From Limnobacter olei (GTDB lineage: Bacteria > Pseudomonadota > Gammaproteobacteria > Burkholderiales > Burkholderiaceae_B), in contig NZ_JARFJD010000012.1 of assembly GCF_029087225.1 (NCBI RefSeq), forward strand, positions 82,437 through 146,436: a DNA stretch of 64,000 bases, given 5' to 3'. Each line of letters begins with the position of its first letter. Positions within the stretch are counted from its first letter, which is position 1. The notes below the pieces were generated by a model that saw only the letters and a list, made by a program, of their open reading frames with translations, searched no databases and had not been told where the DNA came from. The position numbers and the translations under genes were made by a program. Positions 55,024 through 63,990 of the stretch are shown in pieces.

Positions 55024-56951
55024 CACGCTTGAGCGGCCTTGCCGCCCGCATCCGAATTTGCTTGCCCTTCAGTACCGTTGGCCCCTAGCGTCTGCTTGGC
55101 AGCCTCGGAAGTCACTTGCGACGCAGCCTTGGGTGCGGCAGGCACCGGCTTCGGCACTGAAATGCCGTACAACAGTTTCAACATCTCTGGTGTGGCACCT
55201 ACATGCAACTTCGAAGCCTTGTCCAAATAAATGATCTTGTCGCAAATGGACATTAAACGCACTGAATGCGTCACCATGATGATGGTCTTCACTGTGGCCA
55301 GGCTTTTAAACACGGCCATCAAGTGAGTTTCTGCCGCAAAATCCAGGTCGTTCGTGGGTTCATCCAACAGCAATACAGGCGCGTCCGACAAAAAGGCCTG
55401 GGTAATAGCGACCCGGCGGCGTTGTCCCCCCGACAAGCGGTTACCCCCCTCGCCCACTTGCGTCATATAGCCATCTGGCATTTTCGCGATAAACTCATGC
55501 GCACCTGAGCGCTTGGCAGCCAACAAAATTTGCTCGTCACTGGCGTCCGGATTGGAGCGACGCAAGTTTTCGACAATCGTGCCTTCAAACAATTGAGAGG
55601 TTTGGGGCAAAAACCCAATCCACTTGGAAAGCTCCTGGCGGGAAAACTGCGACAAATCATATTCATCCAGCAAAACGCGGCCACTTTGGGGCTCATAAAG
55701 ACCACGCAGCAACTTCAGCAAGGTTGATTTGCCCGCACCGTTGTCGCCGGCCAAACCGTAAATGCCACGGGGACCAATTTGAGCCGAAACCGACTTGACC
55801 ACTTCCTTTTGTGCACCAACGTGCTGATAGCTAACATTTTCAAGGCGCAAAGCACCCGAAGGCATGGGCAGGTTCAAACCTGTGTGTTGCTTCTCCTCAT
55901 CGGCTGCAAACACTTTGTTCAAGCGGTCCGTGGCTTCACGGGAATGTGCAATCGAGCGCCAGTGACCAGTCAATGCAGCCAATGGGCCAATCGCCTTGGC
56001 GGCCAGCATGTTCGAAGCAATCAAACCACCCACAGTCATCCATTGGTTGATCACCGCATAGGCGCCAACGGCTGTAATGGCCACGTTCACACACAACATA
56101 ATGGAGACCGACAGCTCGCGCTGGTCTTCCATTTCACCATTTTTCTGGAATGATTCCTGAACCCAAGAGTTGTAGCTTGACACCCAGGCGCGCTTGGCGG
56201 AGTCATCTTGCACCAAGCTTTTAATTGCTTCACGGCCCCGGCAAACCTCGGCCAACACTTCATCCCGGCGACGAGCACGAGAAAACTCTTCCACACGGCG
56301 CTTTCGGAATTCACCCGAGCTATACCAGGACAAAGCAGCCAAACACACCAAACCGATCAGCACCACAGGCAACACTGGCAAGGCGATTGTTGCGATCAAT
56401 CCAATGGCCAGAATGGCAAATGGCAGATCAAGAATGGTCATGGCAACCGCGCCACTCCAAACCACTCGCACGGTGTCCACATCTTTAAACAGGGAATACC
56501 AGGCAGCGGTTGAACGAGCCTCCAACTGCCTCAAGGGGATCGACAGAATCTTGTTCATCAATTTGCTGGCGATTTGACCATCAATTTTTACCGCAGCCAC
56601 ACGCAGAACTCTAGCCCGGAACGAACGCAAGATCAGGTCTGCTGCAAGCAAAATACCCATGCCGATCAACAAGGCGGTCAGCGTATTCAGGCCCGAGCGA
56701 TAAATAACCCGGTCATAGACCTGTAAGGAAAACACTGCGGGGAACAAAGCCACCAAATTCACGAAAATCGACAACAAAGCCGCGCGCTTTAGCAAAGGCA
56801 AGGCGCTGCGAATGACCCCCTCAACTGTTTTTGAGTTGGATGCCTCGACCGCATTATTGCCATCGGAAGCGGTGTCTGCGGATTTTTCCGGTTTCAAGCC
56901 GAAATTCCAGAGCGCTTCGAGTCTTTCTTTGAACAAATATTTAACCGACAT
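55023..56951 (-). CDS. Type I secretion ABC exporter (membrane and ATPase domains)
   Basis: A 642-residue exporter of the PrtD/LapB group. An N-terminal cytosolic stretch (about 1-50) lacks the C39 peptidase. The transmembrane domain runs from about 55 to 320 (SIFVNLVALFPAVFSLQVYDRV). The ATPase has Walker A GDNGAGKST, signature RLSGGQRRRVAITQA, Walker B VLLLDEPTNDLD and H-loop VTHSVRLM. The C-terminus is an Ala/Pro/Gln-rich tail. It starts 14 nt after the anti-sigma-like gene and overlaps hlyD. Lack of a peptidase implies substrates with an uncleaved C-terminal signal. Confidence 0.93.
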   Translation of the reverse strand: MSVKYLFKERLEALWNFGLKPEKSADTASDGNNAVEASNSKTVEGVIRSALPLLKRAALLSIFVNLVALFPAVFSLQVYDRVIYRSGLNTLTALLIGMGILLAADLILRSFRARVLRVAAVKIDGQIASKLMNKILSIPLRQLEARSTAAWYSLFKDVDTVRVVWSGAVAMTILDLPFAILAIGLIATIALPVLPVVLIGLVCLAALSWYSSGEFRKRRVEEFSRARRRDEVLAEVCRGREAIKSLVQDDSAKRAWVSSYNSWVQESFQKNGEMEDQRELSVSIMLCVNVAITAVGAYAVINQWMTVGGLIASNMLAAKAIGPLAALTGHWRSIAHSREATDRLNKVFAADEEKQHTGLNLPMPSGALRLENVSYQHVGAQKEVVKSVSAQIGPRGIYGLAGDNGAGKSTLLKLLRGLYEPQSGRVLLDEYDLSQFSRQELSKWIGFLPQTSQLFEGTIVENLRRSNPDASDEQILLAAKRSGAHEFIAKMPDGYMTQVGEGGNRLSGGQRRRVAITQAFLSDAPVLLLDEPTNDLDFAAETHLMAVFKSLATVKTIIMVTHSVRLMSICDKIIYLDKASKLHVGATPEMLKLLYGISVPKPVPAAPKAASQVTSEAAKQTLGANGTEGQANSDAGGKAAQA

Positions 56952-56965
56952 TGCGAGTCCCTAGG

Positions 56966-57382
56966 TTACACAGCACCTGCCGAACCAGCCATGCGCAACT
57001 GCTGCGCCTTGAGTCGTTCAAGCAATACCAGGTACGAGGCGATCAAACGGACAACTGCAGGGCGCATGCCGGCCAACTGTTCGCGAGTCAACTTGGCCAA
57101 CGGGTTTTCCAAGCGGGTTTTAGCATCGGGCTGCGCATCGATTGCACGACATACGCGCTCAAATACATTGCTCAGGGCGGCATCTACTTCCACTTCTGAC
57201 ATCGCGGAATACAATACCTGCGGCTTGGCATCAATCAAACTAAGCCGCTCCTGCCAACTAAGCACCGACTTGGCCAATACCGGGTCCAATCTCAACTGTC
57301 CTTCAAATGCGGTGCGCTCGGCTCCGCGCATCACACCAAGTACGTAGTCGGCAGCCAACCAGTTTTTGTCGTCGTCAGTCAT
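56966..57382 (-). CDS. Anti-sigma-factor-like protein without membrane segment
   Basis: A 138-residue protein. The N-terminus DKNWLAADYVLGVMRGAERTAFEGQL resembles the zinc-free anti-sigma domain of RskA-type regulators, and LSWQERL follows in the expected place. The remainder (FERVCRAIDAQPDAKTRL, VRLIASYLVLLERL) is helical and soluble. The membrane helix and periplasmic domain of usual RskA proteins are absent. It is 9 nt downstream of the sigma factor gene. It probably holds that sigma factor in the cytoplasm; the signal that releases it is not evident. Confidence 0.7.
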   Translation of the reverse strand: MTDDDKNWLAADYVLGVMRGAERTAFEGQLRLDPVLAKSVLSWQERLSLIDAKPQVLYSAMSEVEVDAALSNVFERVCRAIDAQPDAKTRLENPLAKLTREQLAGMRPAVVRLIASYLVLLERLKAQQLRMAGSAGAV

Positions 57383-57391
57383 GCGGCCTCC

Positions 57392-58027
57392 TTATGCCAT
57401 GTATCCGGATTGTTCAGTATCCTGGCGACGCGAATTATTCGCGGCCATGGTTGCCAAACCTTCGGACTGAAATTCGTCATATACGGTCTTTAATTCGATC
57501 AGGCCCCTGCGAACCCAGGTTTTAACGGTGCCCAATGGCACATCCAAGTGCTCAGAGATCTCTGCATGGCTCATGCCGTGGGTGTAAGCCAGGGTAAGCA
57601 CCTGGCGATATTTGCCTTCAAGCCTTTGTACACAGGCCTGCATCACCCGGCTGGTTTCCTTGTCATCACTGCTGGTTGAATGGGCCTCAAACACCAATTC
57701 ATTGGGTTCATCATCCTGGTCAGAAAACTGGTCCAGGGAAATTGAATTCACGGTGTGGCTTTGCTGGGCGATTAAATCAAGCGCCCTGTTTCTCACCACC
57801 TGATGCAACCAGGTTTCGGGTGCAGACAATTTGTTGTTGAAGGTGTGGGCGTATCGCCAAAGTCGAATGTAAGCGTCCTGAAGCACGTCTTGAGCCAAAC
57901 CGGGCTCCCGAACAATGCGCAACGCAACCGCAAACATCTTTCGAGACGTGAGTTGGTACAACTCTTCAAACGCCTTTCGATCGCGATTTGCAATTCGTTC
58001 AATTAAAGAAGCGAGCTCTTCTCTCAA
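57392..58027 (-). CDS. ECF-type RNA polymerase sigma factor of the secretion locus
   Basis: A 211-residue sigma-70-family factor with only regions 2 and 4. Region 2: FEELYQLTSRKMFAVALRIV and QDVLQDAYIRLWRYAHTF. Region 4: LEGKYRQVLTLAYTHGMSHAEISEHLDVPLGTVKTWVRRG. An acidic linker lies between (SDQDDEPNELVFEAH). The start is a TTG at 58027 with GGGGA upstream; no in-frame ATG precedes region 2. It is the first gene of the run sigma, anti-sigma, ABC, HlyD, TolC, so the operon is probably autoregulated. Confidence 0.9.
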   Translation of the reverse strand: MREELASLIERIANRDRKAFEELYQLTSRKMFAVALRIVREPGLAQDVLQDAYIRLWRYAHTFNNKLSAPETWLHQVVRNRALDLIAQQSHTVNSISLDQFSDQDDEPNELVFEAHSTSSDDKETSRVMQACVQRLEGKYRQVLTLAYTHGMSHAEISEHLDVPLGTVKTWVRRGLIELKTVYDEFQSEGLATMAANNSRRQDTEQSGYMA

Positions 58028-58396
58028 CCTGGCTGTCCCCGAGATGAAGTCATCTGTGTGTGTTTGATACGTCCTGACACTGTCAATTTACAGTCGAGCG
58101 AGACTTTGGTTTTGTCAAAAAGGCCAAGTTTTACTGCTCAAACCACTGAATAGGGCCACCCAACACGGGGGATGTAACTCTTAAGTATCCCCTAGCTAAG
58201 GGATACTAGCAAAAGTTCCGATTCCAGAACAGTACTTGCAATGTCTATTTGCTTACATAGTCCTTCGAAATGCAATCCCCCCCAAAGTAATTAACCCGCT
58301 TGAAATTACCTACGGGCGCATTGAATCCAAAATTTATCGCCTGAAGTACAAACCGTATATGCAGCAACTCAAACAAATTTAAGCGCGGGGCGAACT
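58028..58396. promoter_or_regulatory. Divergent regulatory region of the secretion locus
   Basis: A 369-nt gene-free region between the ECF sigma gene and the LuxR-type gene. It contains the 24-bp palindrome at 58184-58207 and AT-rich stretches on both sides. I could not find a convincing standard promoter by eye. Both promoters, including the autoregulated ECF promoter, should lie here. Confidence 0.6.
58184..58207. promoter_or_regulatory. 24-bp near-perfect palindrome, candidate regulator site
   Basis: AGTATCCC and GGGATACT are perfect complements; the 8-nt centre contains TAGCTA, itself palindromic, so only one base pair breaks full symmetry. It lies roughly midway between the two divergent genes, 157 nt from the sigma start and 190 nt from the LuxR start. 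A dimeric regulator, possibly the LuxR-type protein, is the likely ligand. Confidence 0.65.
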
Positions 58397-59131
58397 ATGA
58401 CCTTAATACCGAGCTGGCCGAGCCAGCCACACATGGGTGGGACTATGAAGAATGAAAAGGGCTTGGCAGGTCGACCACTAACGCCCCGCGAAACGGGCAT
58501 TCAAAGCACCCCCCCGGGCCGAACAATCAGCCTTCAGCCCATGTTCGTCACTAACCGGACAACCCTTGAAGAAATCGACAACCACCTGGCCAGCGCTGAA
58601 ACGCGAATCGTGGTGATTACCATTGAAAAAGGGAACAGGCATGGCGAGGCCGTGGTTCAACATATTGGTGCAAGCTATTCCGATGTTCGGGTAGTGTTGG
58701 TGTGCGAAGGAAACGCCCAAGACATCTTGGCCATGGCATTCAAGCCTGGAGTGTGGGCTTGTGTAGGCCGCCAATCGTCGGTGGAAACCCTTCGGGAAGC
58801 AATTGACACCGTGGCCGCAGGCGCCCGTTACGTGGCCCCTGAACTGGTGAACGCCAAACCAGCTCCTTTTTACGGTTCTTCCGAACAACAAAACCTGGGT
58901 AGCCAGATTAATCCATTGGCCGACCAAGACGAAGGCGCTCAATTGACCCGCCGTGAACGTCAAGTGCTCACCTTGATTGCTCAAGGACGCCCTCGCCGGG
59001 AAATCGCTGAATTGCTGAAGGTTTCACCGCGCACTATCGACGCTTACCGCGCGCGTTTGCTGCAAAAGCTGAATCTGGACTCCAGCGTTCAACTGGTGAA
59101 ATACGCAATTTCTGCAGGCATGGCCAGCTAA
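58397..59131 (+). CDS. LuxR/NarL-type regulator with degenerate receiver domain
   Basis: A 244-residue regulator. The C-terminal helix-turn-helix LTRRERQVLTLIAQGRPRREIAELL...RTIDAYRARLLQKLNL (about 180-235) is canonical. The N-terminal domain (about 45-165) has a receiver-like pattern (TRIVVITIEK, VRVVLVCEG, SVETLREAIDTVAAGARYV) but lacks the acidic pair, the phospho-Asp and the conserved Lys, so it should not be controlled by phosphorylation. An in-frame ATG at 58445 is an alternative start. It is divergent from the ECF/type I secretion run. A terminator follows. Confidence 0.88.
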   Translation: MTLIPSWPSQPHMGGTMKNEKGLAGRPLTPRETGIQSTPPGRTISLQPMFVTNRTTLEEIDNHLASAETRIVVITIEKGNRHGEAVVQHIGASYSDVRVVLVCEGNAQDILAMAFKPGVWACVGRQSSVETLREAIDTVAAGARYVAPELVNAKPAPFYGSSEQQNLGSQINPLADQDEGAQLTRRERQVLTLIAQGRPRREIAELLKVSPRTIDAYRARLLQKLNLDSSVQLVKYAISAGMAS

Positions 59132-59169
59132 ATGTAAGTTGGTCAAACCTCAATAACAGCAGATTAAAA

Positions 59170-59187
59170 CCCCGCAGCGCTGCGGGG
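59170..59187 (+). terminator. Intrinsic terminator of the LuxR-type gene
   Basis: CCCCGCA-GCGC-TGCGGGG followed by six T residues, 38 nt after the stop codon; the flanking AA/TT pairs lengthen the stem. Confidence 0.93.
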
Positions 59188-59243
59188 TTTTTTGTTTGTG
59201 CAGTTAAAATAACGGTTTCGCGCAACTGACTCGCCCCTTAAAC

Positions 59244-59948
59244 ATGAACAAAAAAGCTCTGGTGCTGTTTTCAGGTGGACAGGACAGCACCGTTTGCCTG
59301 GCCTGGGCACTCTCCAATTTCGAGCACGTCGAAACTATTGGCTTTGATTACGGGCAACGCCATCGCATTGAACTGGAATGCAGACTGACGGTACTGGACA
59401 GAATCCGTGAGCAGTTTCCGCAATGGGCGCACAAACTCGGCGAAGACAGAGTGATTGACCTCAGGTGGCTGGGACAAATTTCCGATTGTGCGTTGACAGA
59501 AGAGCGCGAGATCGAGCTAAACGAAACAGGTTTGCCCAATACTTTTGTGCCGGGACGTAACCTGGTGTTCTTTTTGATTTCATCAGCGGTGGCATACCGA
59601 AGAGGTTTGTCGACACTGGTTGGCGGCATGTGCCAAACCGACTTCTCAGGTTACCCCGACTGCCGCGAAGACACTTTGAAGGCCTTACAAGTGGCCACCA
59701 ACCTTGGCATGGCAAGCGCCTTCAGGTTTGAAACACCACTGATGTGGATCGACAAGACCGAAACTTTTCAGCTGGGCGAGCAGCTGGGTGGCAAAAAACT
59801 ACTTGAAATTATTGTTCGCGACACGCACACCTGCTACACAGGCGACCGGAGCCACGAACACGACTGGGGGTTCGGTTGTGGCGAATGCCCGGCCTGCGAT
59901 TTGCGCAAACGTGGTTGGAATAACTACATTTCACAACAGAATCAATAG
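59244..59948 (+). CDS. queC: 7-Cyano-7-deazaguanine synthase
   Basis: Makes preQ0 from carboxy-deazaguanine and ammonia with ATP in queuosine synthesis. The PP-loop is LFSGGQDST near the N-terminus, and the C-terminal zinc site is [14 protein letters not shown] with the upstream Cys in [21 protein letters not shown] is also characteristic. At 234 residues it is complete. No queD or queE is adjacent. Confidence 0.96.
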   Translation: MNKKALVLFSGGQDSTVCLAWALSNFEHVETIGFDYGQRHRIELECRLTVLDRIREQFPQWAHKLGEDRVIDLRWLGQISDCALTEEREIELNETGLPNTFVPGRNLVFFLISSAVAYRRGLSTLVGGMCQTDFSGYPDCREDTLKALQVATNLGMASAFRFETPLMWIDKTETFQLGEQLGGKKLLEIIVRDTHTCYTGDRSHEHDWGFGCGECPACDLRKRGWNNYISQQNQ

Positions 59949-60050
59949 CTTGAAACCGAAAAGAGCAGCACCCCCGAAAGCCGCAACTGGCTTGGGTTTG
60001 CACAACATTTAGGCAAGCGAAAAATAAATGAAATTATTTTGCAAAAACGT

Positions 60051-60078
60051 TTGACACAAAAATTTTTCTTGCTATAAT
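60051..60078 (+). promoter_or_regulatory. Strong sigma-70 promoter of the tRNA cluster
   Basis: TTGACA (60051-60056) and TATAAT (60073-60078) are both consensus, with a 16-nt spacer, 33 nt before the first tRNA. Confidence 0.9.
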
Positions 60079-60111
60079 TTCGTTCTCTCAACGACGACAC
60101 GTTGTTGAAAT

Positions 60112-60187
<76 letters not shown>

Positions 60188-60253
60188 AATTCCTAAGGGG
60201 AAGTGATACACTTCCCCTTTTCTTTGCCCGCCACATTTTGGTGGAACACCCTT

Positions 60254-60327
60254 GGCGGGGTGGCAGAGTGGTCATGCAGCGGACTGCAACTCCGTGTACG
60301 CCGGTTCGATTCCGACCCCCGCCTCCA
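60254..60327 (+). tRNA. tRNA-Cys (GCA)
   Basis: A 74-nt tRNA: acceptor GGCGGGG pairs with CCCCGCC, anticodon GCA in loop CTGCAAC, T-loop GTTCGAT, encoded CCA. Confidence 0.97.
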
Positions 60328-60343
60328 AGTTTTCAAGCCATCA

Positions 60344-60436
60344 GCCCGGGTGGTGAAATTGGTAGACACAACGGACTTAAAATCCGTCGCTTACCGTAAA
60401 AGGGGCGTACCGGTTCGATTCCGGTCCCGGGCACCA
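60344..60436 (+). tRNA. tRNA-Leu (TAA)
   Basis: A 93-nt class II tRNA with a long variable arm. Acceptor GCCCGGG pairs with CCCGGGC, anticodon TAA in the loop of ACTTAAAAT, T-loop GTTCGAT, encoded CCA. Confidence 0.97.
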
Positions 60437-60512
60437 CTGGCCAGACTATTCCCAAGTTCAATCGCGCGTACAATAACGCATTGCGTTTAGAACAACCTCA
60501 AAGAACAACATC

Positions 60513-62588
60513 GTGACTCGCCGAATTCTTGTTACCTCTGCCCTGCCCTATGCCAATGGCGCCATTCACCTAGGCCATCTGGTCGAATACATTCAGACCG
60601 ACATCTGGGTTCGCTTTCAGAAAATGCAAAGCAACGAGGTGTATTACGTGTGTGCCGACGACACACACGGCACACCGGTCATGCTGCGCGCACAAGCCGA
60701 GGGCATCAGCCCGGAAGAATTGATCGCGCGCGTGAGTACAGAGCACCAGCGCGACTTCGCCAGCTTCCATGTGGGCTTTGACAACTACTATTCCACCAAC
60801 GCGCCAGAGAACAAGGCCCATTGCGAGACCATTTACACACGTTTGCGCGATGCAGGGCTCATTCAAACCCGCTCGGTGGAACAGTTCTACGACCCGGTGA
60901 AGGAAATGTTTTTGCCGGACCGCTTCATCAAAGGCGAATGCCCGAAGTGCGGCGCAAAAGACCAATACGGAGATTCCTGCGAGGTGTGCGGTGCCACCTA
61001 CCAGCCCACTGAACTGAAAAACGCCTACTCCACCGTATCGGGTGCAGCGCCCGTGCGCAAAAGCTCCGACCATTATTTCTTCAAGCTTTCAGACCCTCGC
61101 TGTGAAAATTTCCTTCGCCAGTGGACACAAAGCGAAGGCCGCCTTCAAGTTGAAGCCAGCCGGAAAATGCAAGAATGGCTGGGTGAGGAAGGCAGTGGCA
61201 AACTGGCCGACTGGGACATTTCCCGCGATGCGCCCTACTTCGGGTTCGAGATTCCAGATGCACCTGGCAAGTACTTCTATGTGTGGCTGGATGCACCGGT
61301 GGGTTACTTCGCCAGCTTCCAAAACCTGTGCGAACGCATTGGCGTGGACTATCAAGAATTCCTGAAAGCCGACACCAACACCGAGATGATTCACTTCATC
61401 GGCAAAGACATTCTTTACTTCCACGCCCTGTTCTGGCCCGCCATGCTTCAGTTTGCCGGTTTGCGCACGCCCACCAAGGTCAACGCACACGGTTTCCTGA
61501 CTGTAGACGGCGCGAAAATGAGCAAAAGTCGCGGCACCTTCATTACCGCTGAAAGTTTCATTCAACAAGGTTTGAACCCGGAATGGCTGCGCTACTACTT
61601 TGCGGCCAAACTCAATTCGACCATGGAAGACCTGGACTTGAGTTTTGCCGATTTCACCGCCCGCGTGAACAGCGACTTGGTGGGCAAATACATCAACATT
61701 GCCAGCCGCAGCGCAGGCTTTTTGGTGAAGAACTTTGAAGGCCGCGTGCTGGATTCAGCCATGCAACATCCCCTGCTTGCTGAAATTCGTGCCCAAGCTG
61801 CTGCAATCGCAATGCACTATGACGAACGCGAATACGGCAAAGCCATTCGCGAAGTCATGGCCTGCGCCGACAAAGTAAATGCCTATGTGGATCAGGAAAA
61901 ACCATGGGAGCTTGCAAAAAACCCGGACAAGCAAAATGAATTGCAAACCGCATGCTCAATTTGTCTTGAAGCATTTCGCTTGCTGACACTTTATTTGAAG
62001 CCTGTGCTGCCTGTACTGGCCAGCAATGCCGAGAACATTCTGGGCGTTGCCCCGATGACCTGGGCCGATGTAAACACCCCCCTGAGTAGCGCAACACCCG
62101 TGCAGGCTTTCAAGCACCTGATGCAGCGTGTGGATCAAAAACAGATTGATGCATTGATCGAGGCCAACAAGCAATCTTTGGTGCCTGCTGCAACTGCTCC
62201 GGCAAAAACCGATGGCAAAAAACCCGCCAAGGAAACAGAAAACGCCGGGGCAGATGATTTCATCAACATTGACGACTTCGCGAAGATCGATCTGCGAATT
62301 GGTTTGGTTAAAGAATGCAAGGCGGTTGAAGGATCGACCAAACTGCTTCAGCTCACAGTTGATCTCGGCGAAGAAAAACCACGCAATATTTTCTCCGGCA
62401 TTGCCGCACACTATCAAGCGGAGCAGCTGACTGGCCAATATGTAGTGGTGGTGGCCAACCTGGCGCCACGCAAAATGAAGTTTGGGCTTTCTGAAGGCAT
62501 GGTGTTGTGCGCCGCCAGCGACGATGACACAGCGCTCAGTACCCTGACCGCTTTGGGCAAACTTACGCCAGGAATGAAAATCAGCTAA
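60513..62588 (+). CDS. metG: Methionyl-tRNA synthetase
   Basis: Charges tRNA-Met. The class I signature HLGH is at residues 19-22 and KMSKS appears as KMSKSRGTF. The zinc knuckles CPKC and CEVC are in the connective insert. The C-terminal domain ([24 protein letters not shown]) is the tRNA-binding/dimerisation type, after a Lys/Ala-rich linker. It starts at GTG (60513). At 691 residues the length is normal. It follows the tRNA cluster directly. Confidence 0.97.
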   Translation: MTRRILVTSALPYANGAIHLGHLVEYIQTDIWVRFQKMQSNEVYYVCADDTHGTPVMLRAQAEGISPEELIARVSTEHQRDFASFHVGFDNYYSTNAPENKAHCETIYTRLRDAGLIQTRSVEQFYDPVKEMFLPDRFIKGECPKCGAKDQYGDSCEVCGATYQPTELKNAYSTVSGAAPVRKSSDHYFFKLSDPRCENFLRQWTQSEGRLQVEASRKMQEWLGEEGSGKLADWDISRDAPYFGFEIPDAPGKYFYVWLDAPVGYFASFQNLCERIGVDYQEFLKADTNTEMIHFIGKDILYFHALFWPAMLQFAGLRTPTKVNAHGFLTVDGAKMSKSRGTFITAESFIQQGLNPEWLRYYFAAKLNSTMEDLDLSFADFTARVNSDLVGKYINIASRSAGFLVKNFEGRVLDSAMQHPLLAEIRAQAAAIAMHYDEREYGKAIREVMACADKVNAYVDQEKPWELAKNPDKQNELQTACSICLEAFRLLTLYLKPVLPVLASNAENILGVAPMTWADVNTPLSSATPVQAFKHLMQRVDQKQIDALIEANKQSLVPAATAPAKTDGKKPAKETENAGADDFINIDDFAKIDLRIGLVKECKAVEGSTKLLQLTVDLGEEKPRNIFSGIAAHYQAEQLTGQYVVVVANLAPRKMKFGLSEGMVLCAASDDDTALSTLTALGKLTPGMKIS

Positions 62589-62705
62589 ATGGAAAACATG
62601 GCCGTTCAGCAGCGATGGCAAACACCCATGCAATTTCCATCGGGGATCGGGCTGGCGCCTGATAAAATAGAGAAGTTCTTTTAAACCATTTATTGGCAAA
62701 CCACC

Positions 62706-62888
62706 ATGCAATACGAATCTGAAGCCACCCAGTTTCTGGCTCAACTCAAAAATGAGCGCCCTCACCTGGAAAATGAGCAGCAAAAAGGCCGAGCCCTGTT
62801 GTGGGACAAACAACTGGACAAGAGGCTTCAAGAAGGCTTTAAGGAAGCCAAGGTTGCACAAAAACCCTATGTGTATCAAAGCAAATAA
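62706..62888 (+). CDS. DUF3460 family small protein
   Basis: A 60-residue charged protein (MQYESEATQFLAQLKNERP ... YVYQSK) of the type annotated as DUF3460 in betaproteobacteria. Short, helical and soluble, of unknown function. It lies 12 nt upstream of scpA, the usual neighbour for a co-transcribed gene. Confidence 0.85.
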   Translation: MQYESEATQFLAQLKNERPHLENEQQKGRALLWDKQLDKRLQEGFKEAKVAQKPYVYQSK

Positions 62889-62900
62889 AGTGCAGCCACT

Positions 62901-63779
62901 TTGAGCAGCGAACTCGACGACATCAGCGTACTAAACCCCAACGACAGCACCCCCAACACGGTGGATGGTGTGGGTTTGGCCCGTCTGTATGGCGCACCGC
63001 TGTTCAACATGCCCAAAGACCTGTACATACCACCAGACGCACTGGAGGTGTTTCTGGAGGCTTTTGAAGGCCCGCTGGATTTGCTGCTTTACCTGATCCG
63101 CAAGCAAAACTTCAATATTCTAGACATTCCCATGGCGGAACTGACCCGCCAGTACCTCACCTACATTGAAGAAATTCGTACCCGCAACCTTGAGTTGGCT
63201 GCTGAATACCTGCTCATGGCCGCCATGCTGATCGAGATCAAATCTCGAATGCTGTTGCCCGTGATTCCCAAAGACGGTGAAGAAGAAGCGGAAGACCCGC
63301 GCGCCGAGCTGGCTCGCCGGCTGATTGAATACGAACAAATGAAGCTGGCAGCCCAGGAGCTCGACAAGGTGCCTTTGGTGGGCCGGGATTTCTGGATTGC
63401 TCACGCCTTCCACGACCCAAATACTGTTGAACGTTTTCCTGATGTAAACCCAGAAGAACTGCGTGATGCCTGGCAGGCAATTTTGCGTCGCGCATCCCTG
63501 GTGAAGGCGCACACAATCTCTCGAGAAGAATTGTCGGTGCGTGAGCACATGACCATGATTTTGCGTCGTCTTCAAACCCAAAAGTTCGTTGAGTTTTTCG
63601 ACATGTTCGACATTGAACGTGGCGTACCTGTGGTGGTGGTCAACTTCATCGCCATGCTGGAGTTGACGCGCGAAGGCCTGGTGAAAGTAACTCAAGCAGA
63701 GCCATTTGCACCAATCTACGTGCGACTGGGTTACGAAGCAACGGGCGGCACTGGGGCAGACAGCATCGTTCCGGCATAG
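62901..63779 (+). CDS. scpA: Segregation and condensation protein A
   Basis: Kleisin-like subunit that links SMC with ScpB in chromosome organisation. The family signature FEGPLDLLLYLIRKQNFNILDIPMAELTRQYLTYI is seen after about 50 residues, then EYLLMAAMLIEIKSRMLLP and the RRLIEYEQMKLAAQEL helix. The start is a TTG at 62901; no ATG precedes the conserved core. At 292 residues it is full length. scpB is not in the window. Confidence 0.93.
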   Translation: MSSELDDISVLNPNDSTPNTVDGVGLARLYGAPLFNMPKDLYIPPDALEVFLEAFEGPLDLLLYLIRKQNFNILDIPMAELTRQYLTYIEEIRTRNLELAAEYLLMAAMLIEIKSRMLLPVIPKDGEEEAEDPRAELARRLIEYEQMKLAAQELDKVPLVGRDFWIAHAFHDPNTVERFPDVNPEELRDAWQAILRRASLVKAHTISREELSVREHMTMILRRLQTQKFVEFFDMFDIERGVPVVVVNFIAMLELTREGLVKVTQAEPFAPIYVRLGYEATGGTGADSIVPA

Positions 63780-63798
63780 GTCATCGGACAATATTTGT

Positions 63799-63990
63799 AT
63801 GCTGAGCGACTTGCGAGCCTTAGCTGCGAGCAATGTGAGGTTTGGGTACTACACAGCCTTGCCGGCTTTGCAATACTTCCCGGCGGCTTCGCAGCGCGGG
63901 GCGGTTCCGCCAGGAACCGATGCGAAGATGCTTAAGCGTTTCGCATGCCCCAAGCCAGAGGCATCAAGCCGGATTGAGAAGTATTGCTGA
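63799..63990 (+). CDS. Possible small hypothetical protein
   Basis: An open frame of 63 codons from ATG 63799 to TGA. It begins MLSDLRALAASNVRFGYYT and ends with a basic stretch and final Cys. No family is recognised and no strong ribosome site is present. Part of it lies in a hairpin-rich sequence (GGTTCC-GCCA-GGAACC, flanked by CTTCGCA and TGCGAAG), so it may be non-coding DNA instead. Confidence 0.3.
   Translation: MLSDLRALAASNVRFGYYTALPALQYFPAASQRGAVPPGTDAKMLKRFACPKPEASSRIEKYC

Noticed and set aside
63706-63798. Upstream part of the open frame that ends at 63990
   Set aside because: It lies inside the end of scpA in another frame; only the part from ATG 63799 could be a separate gene.
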